Shown: positions 55,002 to 64,000 of the stretch, piece after piece
Position numbering within the stretch: position 1 is the first letter of the stretch
Layout: each line of letters opens with the position of its first letter
Source: Ophiostoma sp. CBS 140.51
Lineage: Eukaryota > Ascomycota > Sordariomycetes > Ophiostomatales > Ophiostomataceae
Assembly: GCA_029298735.1 (NCBI GenBank)
Contig: JANSLP010000054.1
Span: 1-64,000 of the forward strand
Direction: 5' to 3'
DNA: 64,000 bases
Position numbers and translations under genes: made by a program
Notes under the pieces: generated by a model
Databases searched by the model: none
Seen by the model: the letters and a program-made list of their open reading frames with translations, nothing else
Told to the model about the DNA's origin: nothing

Positions 55002-57167
55002 CTAGACTCGCGGGCTAGGTTTGTTGGAGGGTGTCGTCGGTTGAGCTGGAGCTGGGCTTGCTTTTGGCGTCTTTTGACCATCCCCATCGGTGTCTGTATC
55101 GTCGTCGAGGAAGCTCGTCTCTGTCTTGTTCTTTGGAGGAGTGTGTTCGGCCGTCTTCGAGTTTAGGTCCACCATCTCAAATTCATCAATATCGCTGCTG
55201 ATACTCTTGTTCTTCTTCAAGTCGGCAAAACTCATACCGCCACCGCTGCGTCGCTCAGCACCTTCTTCCTCTGTGTACGTCTCCCCACTGTACCCAGAGA
55301 CACCCGTTAGTCGAGTCAACCGTGTCGGGCTCGCGGGATCGTTAAGCCCCATGACAAAACTTTCTTGGCTGCCGGTGCGCTGGAGGAGTCCACCGAGACC
55401 GCGAGGACTCTCGGCGGTGCCGTTGCCACGTGGATGGAGCACAATACCAAGACCGATGCCTGCACCAGGCACACCGGCCTTTTTCGTGCCACTTCCCCCT
55501 GTCGGTGGTGGAGGACCTGCACCACCGCCACCGGGTGTAGTGGCCGGACTCTGGAAATACTGGTCGTAAAAGTCGCTGTTTTCAAAGAAGAAGACGGAGC
55601 TGGGGCGGCGAGTGAGGACACCGCCACCGGACAAGGGTGTGCCGTGAGAACTGTCACCATGAGTACCACCATCCCGACTTTGTGGGAGACTTCTTGGCTG
55701 GCTGCGCATACTGCGGTCGGTCGGTGTGCGGTGTGGTTTGTAGGGTCGACTGAAAATGGGAACTGGCAACGAGGGCCCTTCGTTCGTATCTGTGGCCTCC
55801 TCAACAGGCTTGGAACTGCCGGCTTCGGTGGTGGTGGCGGCAGACTTCTCCATCTTCCCTTGACTCTGACTCTGACTCCGACTCATAGAACGGCCCCGAC
55901 TCCTGCTATGACTCCTCCCGGGCGAACTATTCCGCGTCCATGGGTAGCCATGGTAGCTGACGACGCTGGTTAAGTCTTCGCTGTCTTCGTCGTGGCGTTG
56001 GCCACCAGTCCCACCACTAGCCACAGCACCTCCCCGAGGATGGAACAAACGTCGCCGGTGGGAGACGCCACTCCGTCTATCAAAAGGCCCATGGTCATCA
56101 CCCAAACCAAGCCGTGGTGCTAATCTTGCGAGCAGTGGCCGGAGTGTCGGTGCTGATGCACAGATGAGGGCAATGTCGCACTCCAGGATGGTCATGACAA
56201 AGAAGCCCAAAGTATTGGCACGGGAGGGCCCTGTAGGTGTCATGGCCATGCCCGACATGGAAGGGCGCCAGTTGGCGCGGAGGCTGAGCTGTAAACGAGT
56301 GAGGCTGGCGGCGATGACAAAGATACTGAGGGACAGAACAGCGGCGAGGGCCCATCGCTGACTGCGTGGAAGGAAGCGTAGGCGCGTCAGGACAAAAGGC
56401 ACTACTAAGACAATCAGCCATGCATCGGTCACTGTATGCAGACTGGCACTGGTAATGAGGAGGGGTGTAAAAGAGAAGCAGATGGCGACAGGTTGGCCAA
56501 AGAAGAGTGGACCTGTTCCAGAGGACGAGGACGAGGACGAAGACGATGAATAGCACTGCATGATGCTCATCCACAATAGTGGGATGCCATAGGCAATGAC
56601 AACGGCCACGGTGATCCAGGCAAGACGTCTTTCACGGAGGTGATGTCGTCGGAGGGTAGTTGAAGAGGATGCTGCATTTGAGACAGCGGCCTCGCTGGCA
56701 TAGACGGCGGCAAACATGCGCAAGTACAGTGCAAGGATCGATAGTTTTGTGAGGATCAGGCATAGCTGGTAAAAGATGAGGCCGAGGTAGGTGCGCAACA
56801 GATAGTCTTGGAGTGCACTGTTGTCGTCTTTGTCGTGACTCTTCCCATGGCTCCGTACGGCCGACATACTGTAGACGACACAAACGGCTGTCGAGCACAG
56901 CCAGGCTGCCACCACCAAAGAGTCATCAAGGAACCATTTTCGTAACAAGATGCCACGGGATCCTGCCCTTGCTAGAACAAAGAGTGTGCACACGGCATGT
57001 GGCAAGAGAATACCAACAAGGACACCGGCGAGGTCTATGGAGCCGCCACCATAGCCTCCATGATGTGGATGATGGTACAGGTTGGGTGATGTGCCGTTGG
57101 CAAGGGTCGAGTTGTCCGCTGTGCTGTTGTCGATGTTGAAGAGTAACGGCCCCGACAGAGAGGCCAT
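55002..57167 (-). CDS. PTH11-like seven-helix receptor (fungal rhodopsin-domain family)
   Basis: One exon, 721 residues from the first in-frame ATG at 57167 (AAG before ATG, with A at -3). The short outer N-terminus has three N-glycosylation sites (N14, N19, N24). Seven hydrophobic helices lie at about 45-67, 81-101, 128-150, 183-205, 240-262, 272-294 and 318-340. The RKWFLDDSLVVAAWL segment before helix 2 and the KLSILALYLRMF segment in helix 3 are typical of the fungal rhodopsin-like PTH11 family, surface receptors that in some plant pathogens sense surfaces or host cues. No CFEM cysteine domain is present. The loop between helices 4 and 5 has a run of ten Ser. After helix 7 a cytosolic tail of some 370 residues is rich in Ser, Arg and Gly (SRSRGRSMSRSQSQSQ), a likely phosphorylated signalling tail. 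The ligand is unknown. Confidence 0.85.
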   Translation of the reverse strand: MASLSGPLLFNIDNSTADNSTLANGTSPNLYHHPHHGGYGGGSIDLAGVLVGILLPHAVCTLFVLARAGSRGILLRKWFLDDSLVVAAWLCSTAVCVVYSMSAVRSHGKSHDKDDNSALQDYLLRTYLGLIFYQLCLILTKLSILALYLRMFAAVYASEAAVSNAASSSTTLRRHHLRERRLAWITVAVVIAYGIPLLWMSIMQCYSSSSSSSSSSGTGPLFFGQPVAICFSFTPLLITSASLHTVTDAWLIVLVVPFVLTRLRFLPRSQRWALAAVLSLSIFVIAASLTRLQLSLRANWRPSMSGMAMTPTGPSRANTLGFFVMTILECDIALICASAPTLRPLLARLAPRLGLGDDHGPFDRRSGVSHRRRLFHPRGGAVASGGTGGQRHDEDSEDLTSVVSYHGYPWTRNSSPGRSHSRSRGRSMSRSQSQSQGKMEKSAATTTEAGSSKPVEEATDTNEGPSLPVPIFSRPYKPHRTPTDRSMRSQPRSLPQSRDGGTHGDSSHGTPLSGGGVLTRRPSSVFFFENSDFYDQYFQSPATTPGGGGAGPPPPTGGSGTKKAGVPGAGIGLGIVLHPRGNGTAESPRGLGGLLQRTGSQESFVMGLNDPASPTRLTRLTGVSGYSGETYTEEEGAERRSGGGMSFADLKKNKSISSDIDEFEMVDLNSKTAEHTPPKNKTETSFLDDDTDTDGDGQKTPKASPAPAQPTTPSNKPSPRV

Positions 57168-59002
57168 CTTGGCATGGCTCGTCGGCAGTGAGGTGGGTGG
57201 CCTCGAAGGCCGGCGTCGAGTCGTCGTTCGTATAAGTACTGTCAACGGGTGCCTGTCTAGTTGCCTGTCTAGTTGCCTGTCTCCCTTTGTGCCCCTTCGT
57301 GGTGGATTTTGAATATCGTGAGATGAAGCTTCTGTCGATACGGTGGTGATAATGACGAAAGGTTTGAACAAGCTTTCACAGTAGAAAAGAAAACAGACAA
57401 AAGAAAATAAAAAAGAGTAAAAAAGAAATGCTACGGTATTCCAAGAAAAACTCGTTACATGAGGGATGTGGCCGCGAGGAGGGCGGCCAACTTCAATATA
57501 TTGCACCTGGTGTTTCCGGATGTCCTTCCTGTTCTTCTCTCATTACATGCATGCATTGACTGACGAAGGGCTATACTGCAGAAGGGCCGTAGTAAGACTG
57601 CGAGAAGACTGCAATAGCATGCAAAACGTCAGAGCGGTAGGAGCTGGCCGAAAACAAGCATTTCGTCTGTTCTTTTTACAACACGTCTCTGCCCTGTTCA
57701 CTCCTTTGATTCCTTCAACTTATCACCCTCACCCAAGCAGCCGGACCGGAAGGTGGCACGGCAGTCTGTGTGCGGAGGGAAGAAGAAGTGAGCAAACAAT
57801 GCAGGAAGTAGGTGTGGATGGCAGTGCATCTGTAGCGATATGCAGTAAGTCACAAAAAGAGGAAGGACGTAGGGAGTCGAGTGCTATAGTAATGGCGTAA
57901 GGCCATCTATGAAAGCATGGCTTTGTATGCACTCATGTAACGGCATTTTATGGTTTTGGTAGATTGGCAATTTACAGACAGTCCACAGACGATGCGTGGG
58001 ACGGAGGCACAGCAAGAAGTGGTAGACAATGTAGGGAAAACACGCGCAGAGAGACGTCCCGTGGGTAATGTATCGACCCATGGACTGGAAGAGGGCACGC
58101 GGAGGGAACACAGTGGCAGTTAATTTAGACGCAGCGGCGTAGAGGAGCTCCCGAAAAATAATACCGTGGCCACTTGACCTTTTTACTTTGCTGCGCACAA
58201 TGTTTTCTCTCTCAACGTCTCCATAACTGGATCGATGAAACGGGTCTTTTTTTCTGAGGCGACGATCATGTTTTCTATTGAGTTAAAGCTAGAGAAACAT
58301 AAGTAAAACAGAAGCCTTCTGAGTTTACGGCGCCTTTTCACCGTTGCTGTGTTTAGCCTGTAGTTGCGAGTTCCGTCGCTTGCAGTGTTTTGTTGGCGAT
58401 GACGTTGAGTGGATAAAAGAATGATGAGAAAATAACAAGAAGTGCAAAGTCTGCTATGAGGCTTATAAGACAGTTATGAGCATATATCGGAACAATTAAC
58501 GAATACAAGGAAAAACGGTCACCGAGAAAAGATATAAAAAGGTAAAAGACGGGATAGCAAACAACGGCATCCGTTCCACGCCTAGATGCATTAATATCGG
58601 CGTCAATGCGGTTGCTGGGCGGGTGAATGGGAAAATGATTGTTGGAAGACGATGAACGTTAAGGATGAGAGCAGATAAAGACAGTGGGTAAAGACACTTG
58701 ATCGATTTACAGCTCACATTATGCAATCAGTAAAAGTCATTTTGTGAATAAATAAATCAAGTTGAAAAGAAGAAAAACAGAAGCAACAAACTCCAGCAAC
58801 ACCGGCTGCTTTCTCGTGACCTTTGACGTTACCCTTGTCAAAATGCATTAAAAGTAAATGGCTTTTCCAAGTCTTATCATAACTCCCGATATGCACCGCG
58901 TTCATCATCATAATAACAAGCAAATATAAGAAACATGAACGAGCAGGAAGGACGAAAGGCTTCGCCTTTGCGTCGACGAGTCGGGCTTCGCTCTACTCGA
59001 CT
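57168..59002. other. Intergenic region upstream of the receptor gene
   Basis: About 1.8 kb. The frame of the receptor stays open upstream to 57506 but has no ATG, so it is leader. It contains a 12-base repeat at 57251-57282. From 58200 to 58930 the DNA is AT-rich, and the right end is the 3' flank of the deaminase gene. No other gene is recognised. Confidence 0.6.
57251..57282. repeat. 12-base tandem repeat in the receptor leader
   Basis: The unit GCCTGTCTAGTT occurs twice in full (57251-57262, 57263-57274) and once in part (57275-57282), about 85-115 bases upstream of the receptor ATG, so probably inside its transcribed leader. Confidence 0.9.
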
Positions 59003-59668
59003 TCACTTCCACACACTCGACGTCTCTGCACCGGCCTTCTTGCCCTCCTGGTACGTCTCGCTCAACTGGCCGTACAAGGCCTTGACGCGCGCCACCTCGC
59101 TCGCCCAGTGCTCTCTTTCAGCAGGATCCTCAATCCGGGTCACCAGGTCCGCCAGGCTCGCCGACGTGAAAAACTTGTTGGTCTTGTTGTACAGCGGTCG
59201 ATCGGCCAGCGTCTCGGGCGTGTCGCCGGGGGCGGGCACGCGGAACACAGACTCGAGAATGTCGATATCATAGGGGATGGCAAACAGGTCGCGGCTGTCT
59301 TCGTAGGTAAACAAGTAATAAAACTCCTTGAAGCCGGCCCACGTGATGCCCGACAAACAGAGCGAGCAGGGCTCGTGGGTCGCGAAAAAGACGCAGTCAG
59401 CCGTGGCCGGACGGCCCTCGGCGGGCGTCCCGAAAAAGGTCTGAATGCAGTTGATCTCGCCGTGCAGGAGCGGGGAGTCGCGCTCGTTGTTGGTGGCGAC
59501 CGTGTGTGCTTCCAAGCCATCACGGGTGAGGATGGCGGCGCCAAAGACTTTGCTACCCGAGGCGACGCCTTTGGCTGTGAGAGGGACAATCTGCTTCTCG
59601 TTGACTTCGAGAAGCTTGGCCAAGAGGGCGGCCGGGGCGGGGCCTGTAGAAGTGGTTGCTGTAGACAT
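59003..59668 (-). CDS. Cytidine/deoxycytidylate deaminase family protein
   Basis: One exon, 221 residues. The zinc site of the deaminase fold is complete: HGE at 69-71 (His ligand and catalytic Glu) and HEPCSLC at 98-104 (two Cys ligands, C101 and C104). The family removes the amino group from cytosine-, guanine- or adenine-containing substrates by zinc-bound water; the spacing HxE then PCxxC with a following helix (LSGITWAGFKEFYYLF) fits the nucleoside/nucleobase branch, but the actual substrate cannot be read. The C-terminal part (about 115-221) is mostly helical and charged and has no known motif. No targeting signal is seen, so it is probably cytosolic. ATG at 59668 is the first in frame. 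It diverges from the methyltransferase gene at 60442. Confidence 0.9.
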   Translation of the reverse strand: MSTATTSTGPAPAALLAKLLEVNEKQIVPLTAKGVASGSKVFGAAILTRDGLEAHTVATNNERDSPLLHGEINCIQTFFGTPAEGRPATADCVFFATHEPCSLCLSGITWAGFKEFYYLFTYEDSRDLFAIPYDIDILESVFRVPAPGDTPETLADRPLYNKTNKFFTSASLADLVTRIEDPAEREHWASEVARVKALYGQLSETYQEGKKAGAETSSVWK

Positions 59669-60441
59669 GATGTGTGGTAAGATGTGTGGTGGGATGTGTG
59701 TGTGTGGTTAATGTTAAAGAAGATGAAGATGGAGAATGAGAGAGATGCGATGAGATGGGATATGGGGTGGATATGTACTCTTAGAGTTCTTTATCTTTAT
59801 CTTTGAGATGTAAAAGACGAACCCTCCCTCTTCTTGACGTCAGGCTCCGATTTTACTCGTTTCTATTAGTCTTTCTGTTGAGAATATCTTTCTCCTCTCG
59901 TCTCCTCTTCTCCCCAGAAATCCACCATCGGCCGTGGCCGCATCCACTTAGACACAGCGACAACGGCGGATCGCAGGTCGATGCAGTGGACCTCCAGGCA
60001 TTTCCAGGCACTTCCGGTGCATTTACAGCGGATTTTCAGCGAGCTTTAGCGCCCTCTTCGGCCTAGTCTACAACTGGCCCATACCACATGGCGGCGACCT
60101 CCGATACACCACCAAGAAAGTTCCTTCACACCACGAGGCTGGGCATTTTTCTACTAAATCGAAGAAACTGTGTGTTATCGAGTCTCGCATAGCAACAGGG
60201 TTTCGTGAAAAACGATGCCCAGCAAAGTTGTAAAAGATAGCACTTCTATGAAGGCGAGAAGCTGGGTTTAGAAGGTCACCTCGTGGAAGGAAGGAGCAAA
60301 AGTTCAACGATAGAAAACAGTGGGGCGCGGCGAGGTGCGGTCCCAGCAGTTTGGTAATACCGTTGCGCTCCTAGGAATTTCACACGTAAAATCTTATCGC
60401 ACCCCTCGTGTACGAGGTACACCCTTACCACTCTTATCAAC
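59669..60441. other. Divergent promoter of deaminase and methyltransferase genes
   Basis: About 770 bases between two outward-facing starts. The left end carries TGTGTGG repeats (59668-59710) just before the deaminase start. No other gene is recognised. Confidence 0.6.
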
Positions 60442-61836
60442 ATGCACTACATTCGCCTTTTACGACCACCCAATGTCGTGAAAGCATCCCGGCCGGGGCA
60501 GGCTTCGGCACTTGCCCTCGTGCTGACCATTTCTACCGATCTCGGCGAGTCTTTTCTCTGTCCGGACGCGCCTATCAGCATTGCCGTCGAGGTGGTTGTG
60601 GACGCTGTCCAGGACGACAAGAGAAATGAGGATGGCGAAGACGATGAGGCCAAGGATGATGGCGACGACGCCGAGGCAGAACCTCCAAAGACCGTGGTGA
60701 CCCACGTCTTTGACCTGCCCGTGACGGCGCCCGTTACGGCTGGCAAGGCTAAACCGGGCAAACCGCCCAAACCAACTACTGGTAGCGGCGACGGCCTCTC
60801 CTGGAAAGCAGGCATGCGCGTCCTCAAGCTGGAGGCCAAGCTGCCCAAGGCCGCAGAAGCATGTCTGTGGGACACGGCCACCGTGAAGAGGCGCATCCGC
60901 ATCCGGCCGGCGCGCCGGACTCTGTCTGCCGTCCATGCTCGTCAGTTGGTCGGCTCAAGGGACGGCAATGGTGGCCTCATTATGCCGCTCTGGGTGGATG
61001 TGCCAGACTCGGCGTCAGATGGAGCGTTTGAGCATGTGGCGCTGCGCCGGCTGGCGTTCGATTACAACAAAGACGAGTCGACTGCTGCCGTCGAGGTGGA
61101 AGAAGAGATTGGCGAGAGCATTGCGCGGCACGTGTGGGATGCCGGCCTGGTGGCGGTTGCGTACCTTGCGGATATGTGTCTGGCCCACACGCCGAGCCGG
61201 AAACGGCCTCGAGAAGAAGACGACGAAGAGGCAGAGGTGAAGCCACAGTCGTTCCACGACGTCCTACGGAGTACACTGCTGTCCCGACCAAAAGGACTAC
61301 GAGTACTGGAACTCGGCAGCGGCGTTGGTATCCTCGGGATAGGGCTGGCTGCGATTGTGCACGAGGCTGAACAGACATCAACATCTTCAGAGCCGAGCAA
61401 GAATACGTTCCTCCTAACAGACCTGCCCGAGGCTGAAGAGAGAGCACGCGCCAATATGGCCCGATCGGCACACCTGTCTTTGGACTACGAGAACCTCGAT
61501 TGGGAGGACGGGAGGGAGGGTCGGTTTGGCCCTGCTGTGACGGGTGCCCACGGCAGCAACTGGGACCTTGTTGTGCTCAGCGACTGCACGTATAATGTCG
61601 ATATGCTGCCGGCGTTGGTTGAGACGTTGTCGGCATTGGCAGATGTGCCTTCATCCGACTTAAAGAAGAAGCCCGGCGTGTTGTTGGCAAGAAAACCACG
61701 ACACGCTTCCGAAGAGGCTCTTTTTACACTCATGAAAGAGCACGGCTGGACTGTGCGGGCAAGCAGTACTGTGCCGTTGCCTGTCCTCGACAACGACGCC
61801 GAGATCGTGGAGCTGTATCTCTATGAGAAGGCATAG
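60442..61836 (+). CDS. Family-16 (METTL21-like) SAM-dependent methyltransferase
   Basis: One exon, 464 residues. Residues 1-280 are a fungal-specific N-terminal part that starts MHYIRLLRPP and holds an acidic insert (61-80, EDGEDDEAKDDGDD). The SAM-binding core begins with motif I LRVLELGSGVGILGIGLA (286-302). The acidic motif after strand 2 is LLTDLPEAE, and the SDCTYNVDMLPALVETL segment has the D-x-x-Y signature of the protein-lysine methyltransferases of family 16. The next strand, VLLARKPRHASEEALF, and the C-terminal VELYLYEKA complete the fold. These enzymes modify lysines of elongation factors, chaperones or similar proteins; the target here is unknown. A basic/acidic stretch SRKRPREEDDEE (252-263) could be a nuclear signal. 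The ATG lies in a CAACATG context. Confidence 0.88.
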   Translation: MHYIRLLRPPNVVKASRPGQASALALVLTISTDLGESFLCPDAPISIAVEVVVDAVQDDKRNEDGEDDEAKDDGDDAEAEPPKTVVTHVFDLPVTAPVTAGKAKPGKPPKPTTGSGDGLSWKAGMRVLKLEAKLPKAAEACLWDTATVKRRIRIRPARRTLSAVHARQLVGSRDGNGGLIMPLWVDVPDSASDGAFEHVALRRLAFDYNKDESTAAVEVEEEIGESIARHVWDAGLVAVAYLADMCLAHTPSRKRPREEDDEEAEVKPQSFHDVLRSTLLSRPKGLRVLELGSGVGILGIGLAAIVHEAEQTSTSSEPSKNTFLLTDLPEAEERARANMARSAHLSLDYENLDWEDGREGRFGPAVTGAHGSNWDLVVLSDCTYNVDMLPALVETLSALADVPSSDLKKKPGVLLARKPRHASEEALFTLMKEHGWTVRASSTVPLPVLDNDAEIVELYLYEKA

Positions 61837-62194
61837 GTGGAGTGTGAGCATTAAAATAGAATAGAAGATTATCCAATGACTGCATAGAATATACCCAATC
61901 ATATTGTTTGTAAAGATGCTTCACGATACTGACTACTTTCAGCTGAACTACTGTTCACAGTTACATAAGCAGACATAATAAAAGGAAAGTAAATGCAAGT
62001 CAAAAGTCAAAGTCAAGAGGCTGACAGGTCCGGTGTATCATTCGTGTAAGCCAATAGAAGAGCAGGGAGAAGTCATGACCGACAAGTGACAAGCATTGAC
62101 AAATGGCAGTCTCCACTGAAAATAATGATAGGTAAAGAAGAAGGCAAGAAAAAGGCAAAAAAATGCAGGAACAGAACAGTCTCGCCTCTTGTCA

Positions 62195-62303
62195 ATTGGT
62201 GATGATGACCAGGCAAGAAACGGCCCGTCCGTGATTGGTCAAGAAGTGCAATAGACGACCGTCAATTGGCTACAGATAGTAATGTGAAAGATCTCCAACC
62301 AAT
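62195..62303 (+). promoter_or_regulatory. Cluster of CCAAT boxes
   Basis: ATTGG at 62195-62199, 62234-62238 and 62265-62269 (CCAAT on the minus strand) and CCAAT at 62299-62303. Four boxes within 110 bases, about 255-365 bases before the TATA-like element, fit binding by the heterotrimeric CCAAT-binding complex of fungi, which works with stress and iron regulators. Confidence 0.5.
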
Positions 62304-62557
62304 AAGAACTTACTTGATGACCATCTTGCCACATAATGGGCTGTTCTCTGTGGAGAGTCATGCCGTTTTTTTGTGGAGTTTGACTGCAAGGCCATCAGTC
62401 TAGGCGGCGTTAGCACCCTCTGGAGGCGCCTGCCACAGCCAAGAAGATACTTTGCGTTGCGTCACAGCCGTGGTGCGGAGCCAGGTAGCATACGATGGGA
62501 AGGAGCAATCGCCTGTTCTTTGATTCGATTGAAGTTGCCTCCGTCTGGCACGTCGTA

Positions 62558-62565
62558 GTATTTAA
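62558..62565 (+). promoter_or_regulatory. TATA-like box of the cysteine-rich gene
   Basis: TATTTAAG, about 150 bases before the ATG at 62713, followed by a C/T tract and an A/C-rich leader, the order usual in strongly expressed fungal genes. Confidence 0.45.
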
Positions 62566-62712
62566 GAAGGCCACCCCTCCTTCTCTCCTCGATCCTACTT
62601 CTATCATCAGCATCCAAACAAACAATCATCCTTCACTCAATCAAACAATATTCTCAACTCAACCACTCTTCTTTACTCCCACCTCAACTTTCCCCCACCA
62701 CCCCCTCTCACA

Positions 62713-62955
62713 ATGGTCTCATCCAACTGCTGTAAGGGCGGCAACGCCGCCGAGTGCATCTGCGCCCAGAACGCTACTTGCTCGTGCGGCAAGCAGTCCG
62801 CTCTGCACTGCAACTGCGACCGCGCCTCGGCCGAGAACACGACGAGCGGTGACCGCTGCTCGTGCGGCCAGCGCCCGGCCGGTGCCTGCACCTGTGCGAC
62901 CAACCCGAGCGAGGTCAACAAGGCCAACGAGACGGACTTTACTACTCGCAAGTAG
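62713..62955 (+). CDS. Small cysteine-rich metallothionein-like protein
   Basis: One exon, 80 residues with twelve Cys: a CC pair at 6-7 and five CxC pairs at 15/17, 23/25, 33/35, 49/51 and 59/61. No signal peptide or membrane segment is present. Segments such as CSCGKQSALHCNCDRASAEN and RCSCGQRPAGACTC are characteristic of small cytosolic fungal proteins related to the copper-binding Crd2 metallothionein of Candida (annotated as DUF7871 in filamentous fungi, as far as I recall). The likely role is buffering of Cu(I) or Zn(II). The C-terminal 19 residues lack Cys (ATNPSEVNKANETDFTTRK), whereas relatives I remember often have further CxC repeats, so this may be a shortened form. The ATG has a strong context (CACAATGG) after a typical A/C-rich leader, suggesting high expression. 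Confidence 0.88.
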   Translation: MVSSNCCKGGNAAECICAQNATCSCGKQSALHCNCDRASAENTTSGDRCSCGQRPAGACTCATNPSEVNKANETDFTTRK

Positions 62956-63553
62956 AAAAGAGATGACGCCCGCAGGGCGGCATCGACCGAGAACAACCTC
63001 GACTGAGGACCTCTACTGAGGACAGCCTCTACTGAGGATGCCAACTGAGGACGTCGACGACGCCTCTTGACACCTCCCCAGCATACACGGCGTTTAGGAT
63101 CTTTGTGGGGCATGACGATGGCGCTGGACTTCTTTGTTTTTGCTTTTCTCGTTTCGGATACCAAGATAGGATTATTACTAGGGACACAAATGGTTGTTTA
63201 CGAAAACTACCAACATCACAAAAAAATGCTAAATATTTTCAACTCATAAAACTCGTTCGATGCGCTATTCTCGTGACTTTGTTGGCTTGTAGCTAATACC
63301 GATAAGCTATGATATCATTGACTAAAATCTGATAAAGAATAAATATAAAAAGGCATGACCGCGGGCTTTTTAAGGCAACTCGACTTGTAAGCTTTTGTCC
63401 ACTGTAGTGGAAGAAAAGAATGAAAAGACGAAGAAAGGACGAGATAAAAACAAAAACAAAAGTCAACGCATTGCCTGCTTGTAACATATAAACGCCCATT
63501 GAAGTGGTCGCCGAAGCGAACAATAAAACAAATAAAGGACAGTAAAGGTGCCT
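62956..63553. other. Shared 3' region at the right end
   Basis: About 600 bases between the convergent cysteine-rich gene and the partial gene at the edge. The first 70 bases repeat ACTGAGGAC-like words (about 63000-63055). The rest is AT-rich with no gene. Confidence 0.6.
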
Positions 63554-64000
63554 TTAGTTGGTCCCGCTGCTGCTCTCCTGGCCACGCAGGCCGGCACTGG
63601 CGGCACTCTCGCCCACGCGGACCTCATCCTCGGGCACACCGACACCGACGCTGCCGGCCACACTACCGGCCACGCTCAGCATGCTCGTCACCCGCTCACG
63701 GCCACTCTCCCGACGACCGGCAATGCCCACACCACCGCCAGCCGCCATAGACTGCGACGTGGCTATAGTAGAGCCTGCCGTCGACGCGGAACTGGGAGTT
63801 GGCAAATTGGACCCAGCCAGAGCTGAGAGCGACGCCGACGACGACACGGCGGGCACCGACCCGGGCGACTGCACGTTCATGCTGGCCGTCGTACTAACAC
63901 TCTCGCTACGGCCGCGGCTGGCATCGCTCGACCGACGTTCACGCCGTTCCCTCTGGGCACCACCGCGGTGGCTGTGGTGGTGATGTGATGAGGGGGGTTG
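63554..64000 (-). CDS. C-terminal end of an unidentified Ser/Gly/Arg-rich protein (partial)
   Basis: The frame is open from the right edge of the window to the stop at 63554-63556, giving 148 residues of a C-terminus. It starts with a His-rich stretch (PPSSHHHHSHRGG), passes through an Arg/Ser-rich part (RRERRSSDASRGRSES) and ends in Ser, Ala, Gly and Val runs with no fold I can name. Composition (GC-rich, evenly open frame) is like that of the disordered tails of other genes in this window, which is the main reason to accept it. An ATG at about 63880 also lies in frame, but the openness upstream makes a longer protein more likely. Without the N-terminus no function can be proposed. Confidence 0.6.
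   Translation of the reverse strand, partial: QPPSSHHHHSHRGGAQRERRERRSSDASRGRSESVSTTASMNVQSPGSVPAVSSSASLSALAGSNLPTPSSASTAGSTIATSQSMAAGGGVGIAGRRESGRERVTSMLSVAGSVAGSVGVGVPEDEVRVGESAASAGLRGQESSSGTN

Larger units (their letters stand above)
61837..62712. other. Promoter region of the cysteine-rich protein
   Basis: About 875 bases. The left part is the 3' flank of the methyltransferase gene. From 62190 to 62310 there are four CCAAT-type boxes, then a TATA-like element at 62558-62565 and an A/C-rich leader of about 130 bases. No other gene is seen. Confidence 0.6.

Noticed and set aside
57168..57506. N-terminal extension of the receptor
   Set aside because: Open frame without ATG, containing a 12-base repeat; it fits a leader better than coding sequence.

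Overview
The window reads as nuclear DNA of a filamentous ascomycete, most likely a Sordariomycete. The evidence is compact GC-rich exons, very short introns (52-104 bases) with GT...CTRAC...YAG signals, and a typical fungal gene set: a LaeA-like methyltransferase, a PTH11-type seven-helix receptor, a Mid2/WSC-like wall sensor, homogentisate dioxygenase, Yip1, Pam16 and a Ran exchange factor. Low-complexity Ser, Gly, Tyr, His and Ala tracts in many proteins recall Ophiostomatales-type genomes, but that narrower placement is only a guess. Starts were judged by ATG, as fits a eukaryote; several open frames that begin at GTG or TTG were trimmed. No operons are expected and each gene is treated as its own transcription unit. 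|| Layout. The left 26 kb is gene-poor: a low-complexity protein with a conserved C-terminal domain (1767-3722, minus), then about 16 kb without a recognisable protein gene, holding only tRNA-Trp with an intron (16184-16267) and tRNA-Thr (19133-19205), then an FAD oxidoreductase (20100-21644), then 5 kb of pyrimidine-rich non-coding DNA. From 26.7 kb the window is much denser: LaeA-like methyltransferase (26704-28322), homogentisate 1,2-dioxygenase (28669-30224), a DUF6699-like small protein (31502-32124), 5 kb without genes, a small membrane protein (37189-37842), an AAA+ ATPase (38000-40611), RCC1-type Ran exchange factor (42841-44751), Yip1 (45517-46572), Pam16 (47664-48162), Mid2/WSC-like sensor (49035-51539), tRNA-His (53960-54031), PTH11-like receptor (55002-57167), cytidine-deaminase-family protein (59003-59668), family-16 methyltransferase (60442-61836), a cysteine-rich metallothionein-like protein (62713-62955), and the C-terminal end of an unidentified protein running off the right edge (63554-64000, minus). 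|| How the genes relate. They do not form an evident biosynthetic cluster or a defence island. They are mostly core functions: nuclear transport (Ran exchange factor), ER-Golgi membrane traffic (Yip1), mitochondrial import (Pam16), tyrosine/phenylalanine breakdown (homogentisate dioxygenase), surface sensing (Mid2-like and PTH11-like proteins) and metal binding (cysteine-rich protein). Homogentisate dioxygenase is not accompanied here by maleylacetoacetate isomerase or fumarylacetoacetase. No intact transposon, rRNA gene, CRISPR array or virus was seen. || The points most worth a second look are the 16 kb gene-free block, a probable GTG start of the leftmost gene, a tRNA-Trp with a 12-base intron, the Pam16 gene whose first coding exon is only the ATG, and a cluster of CCAAT boxes before the metallothionein-like gene.
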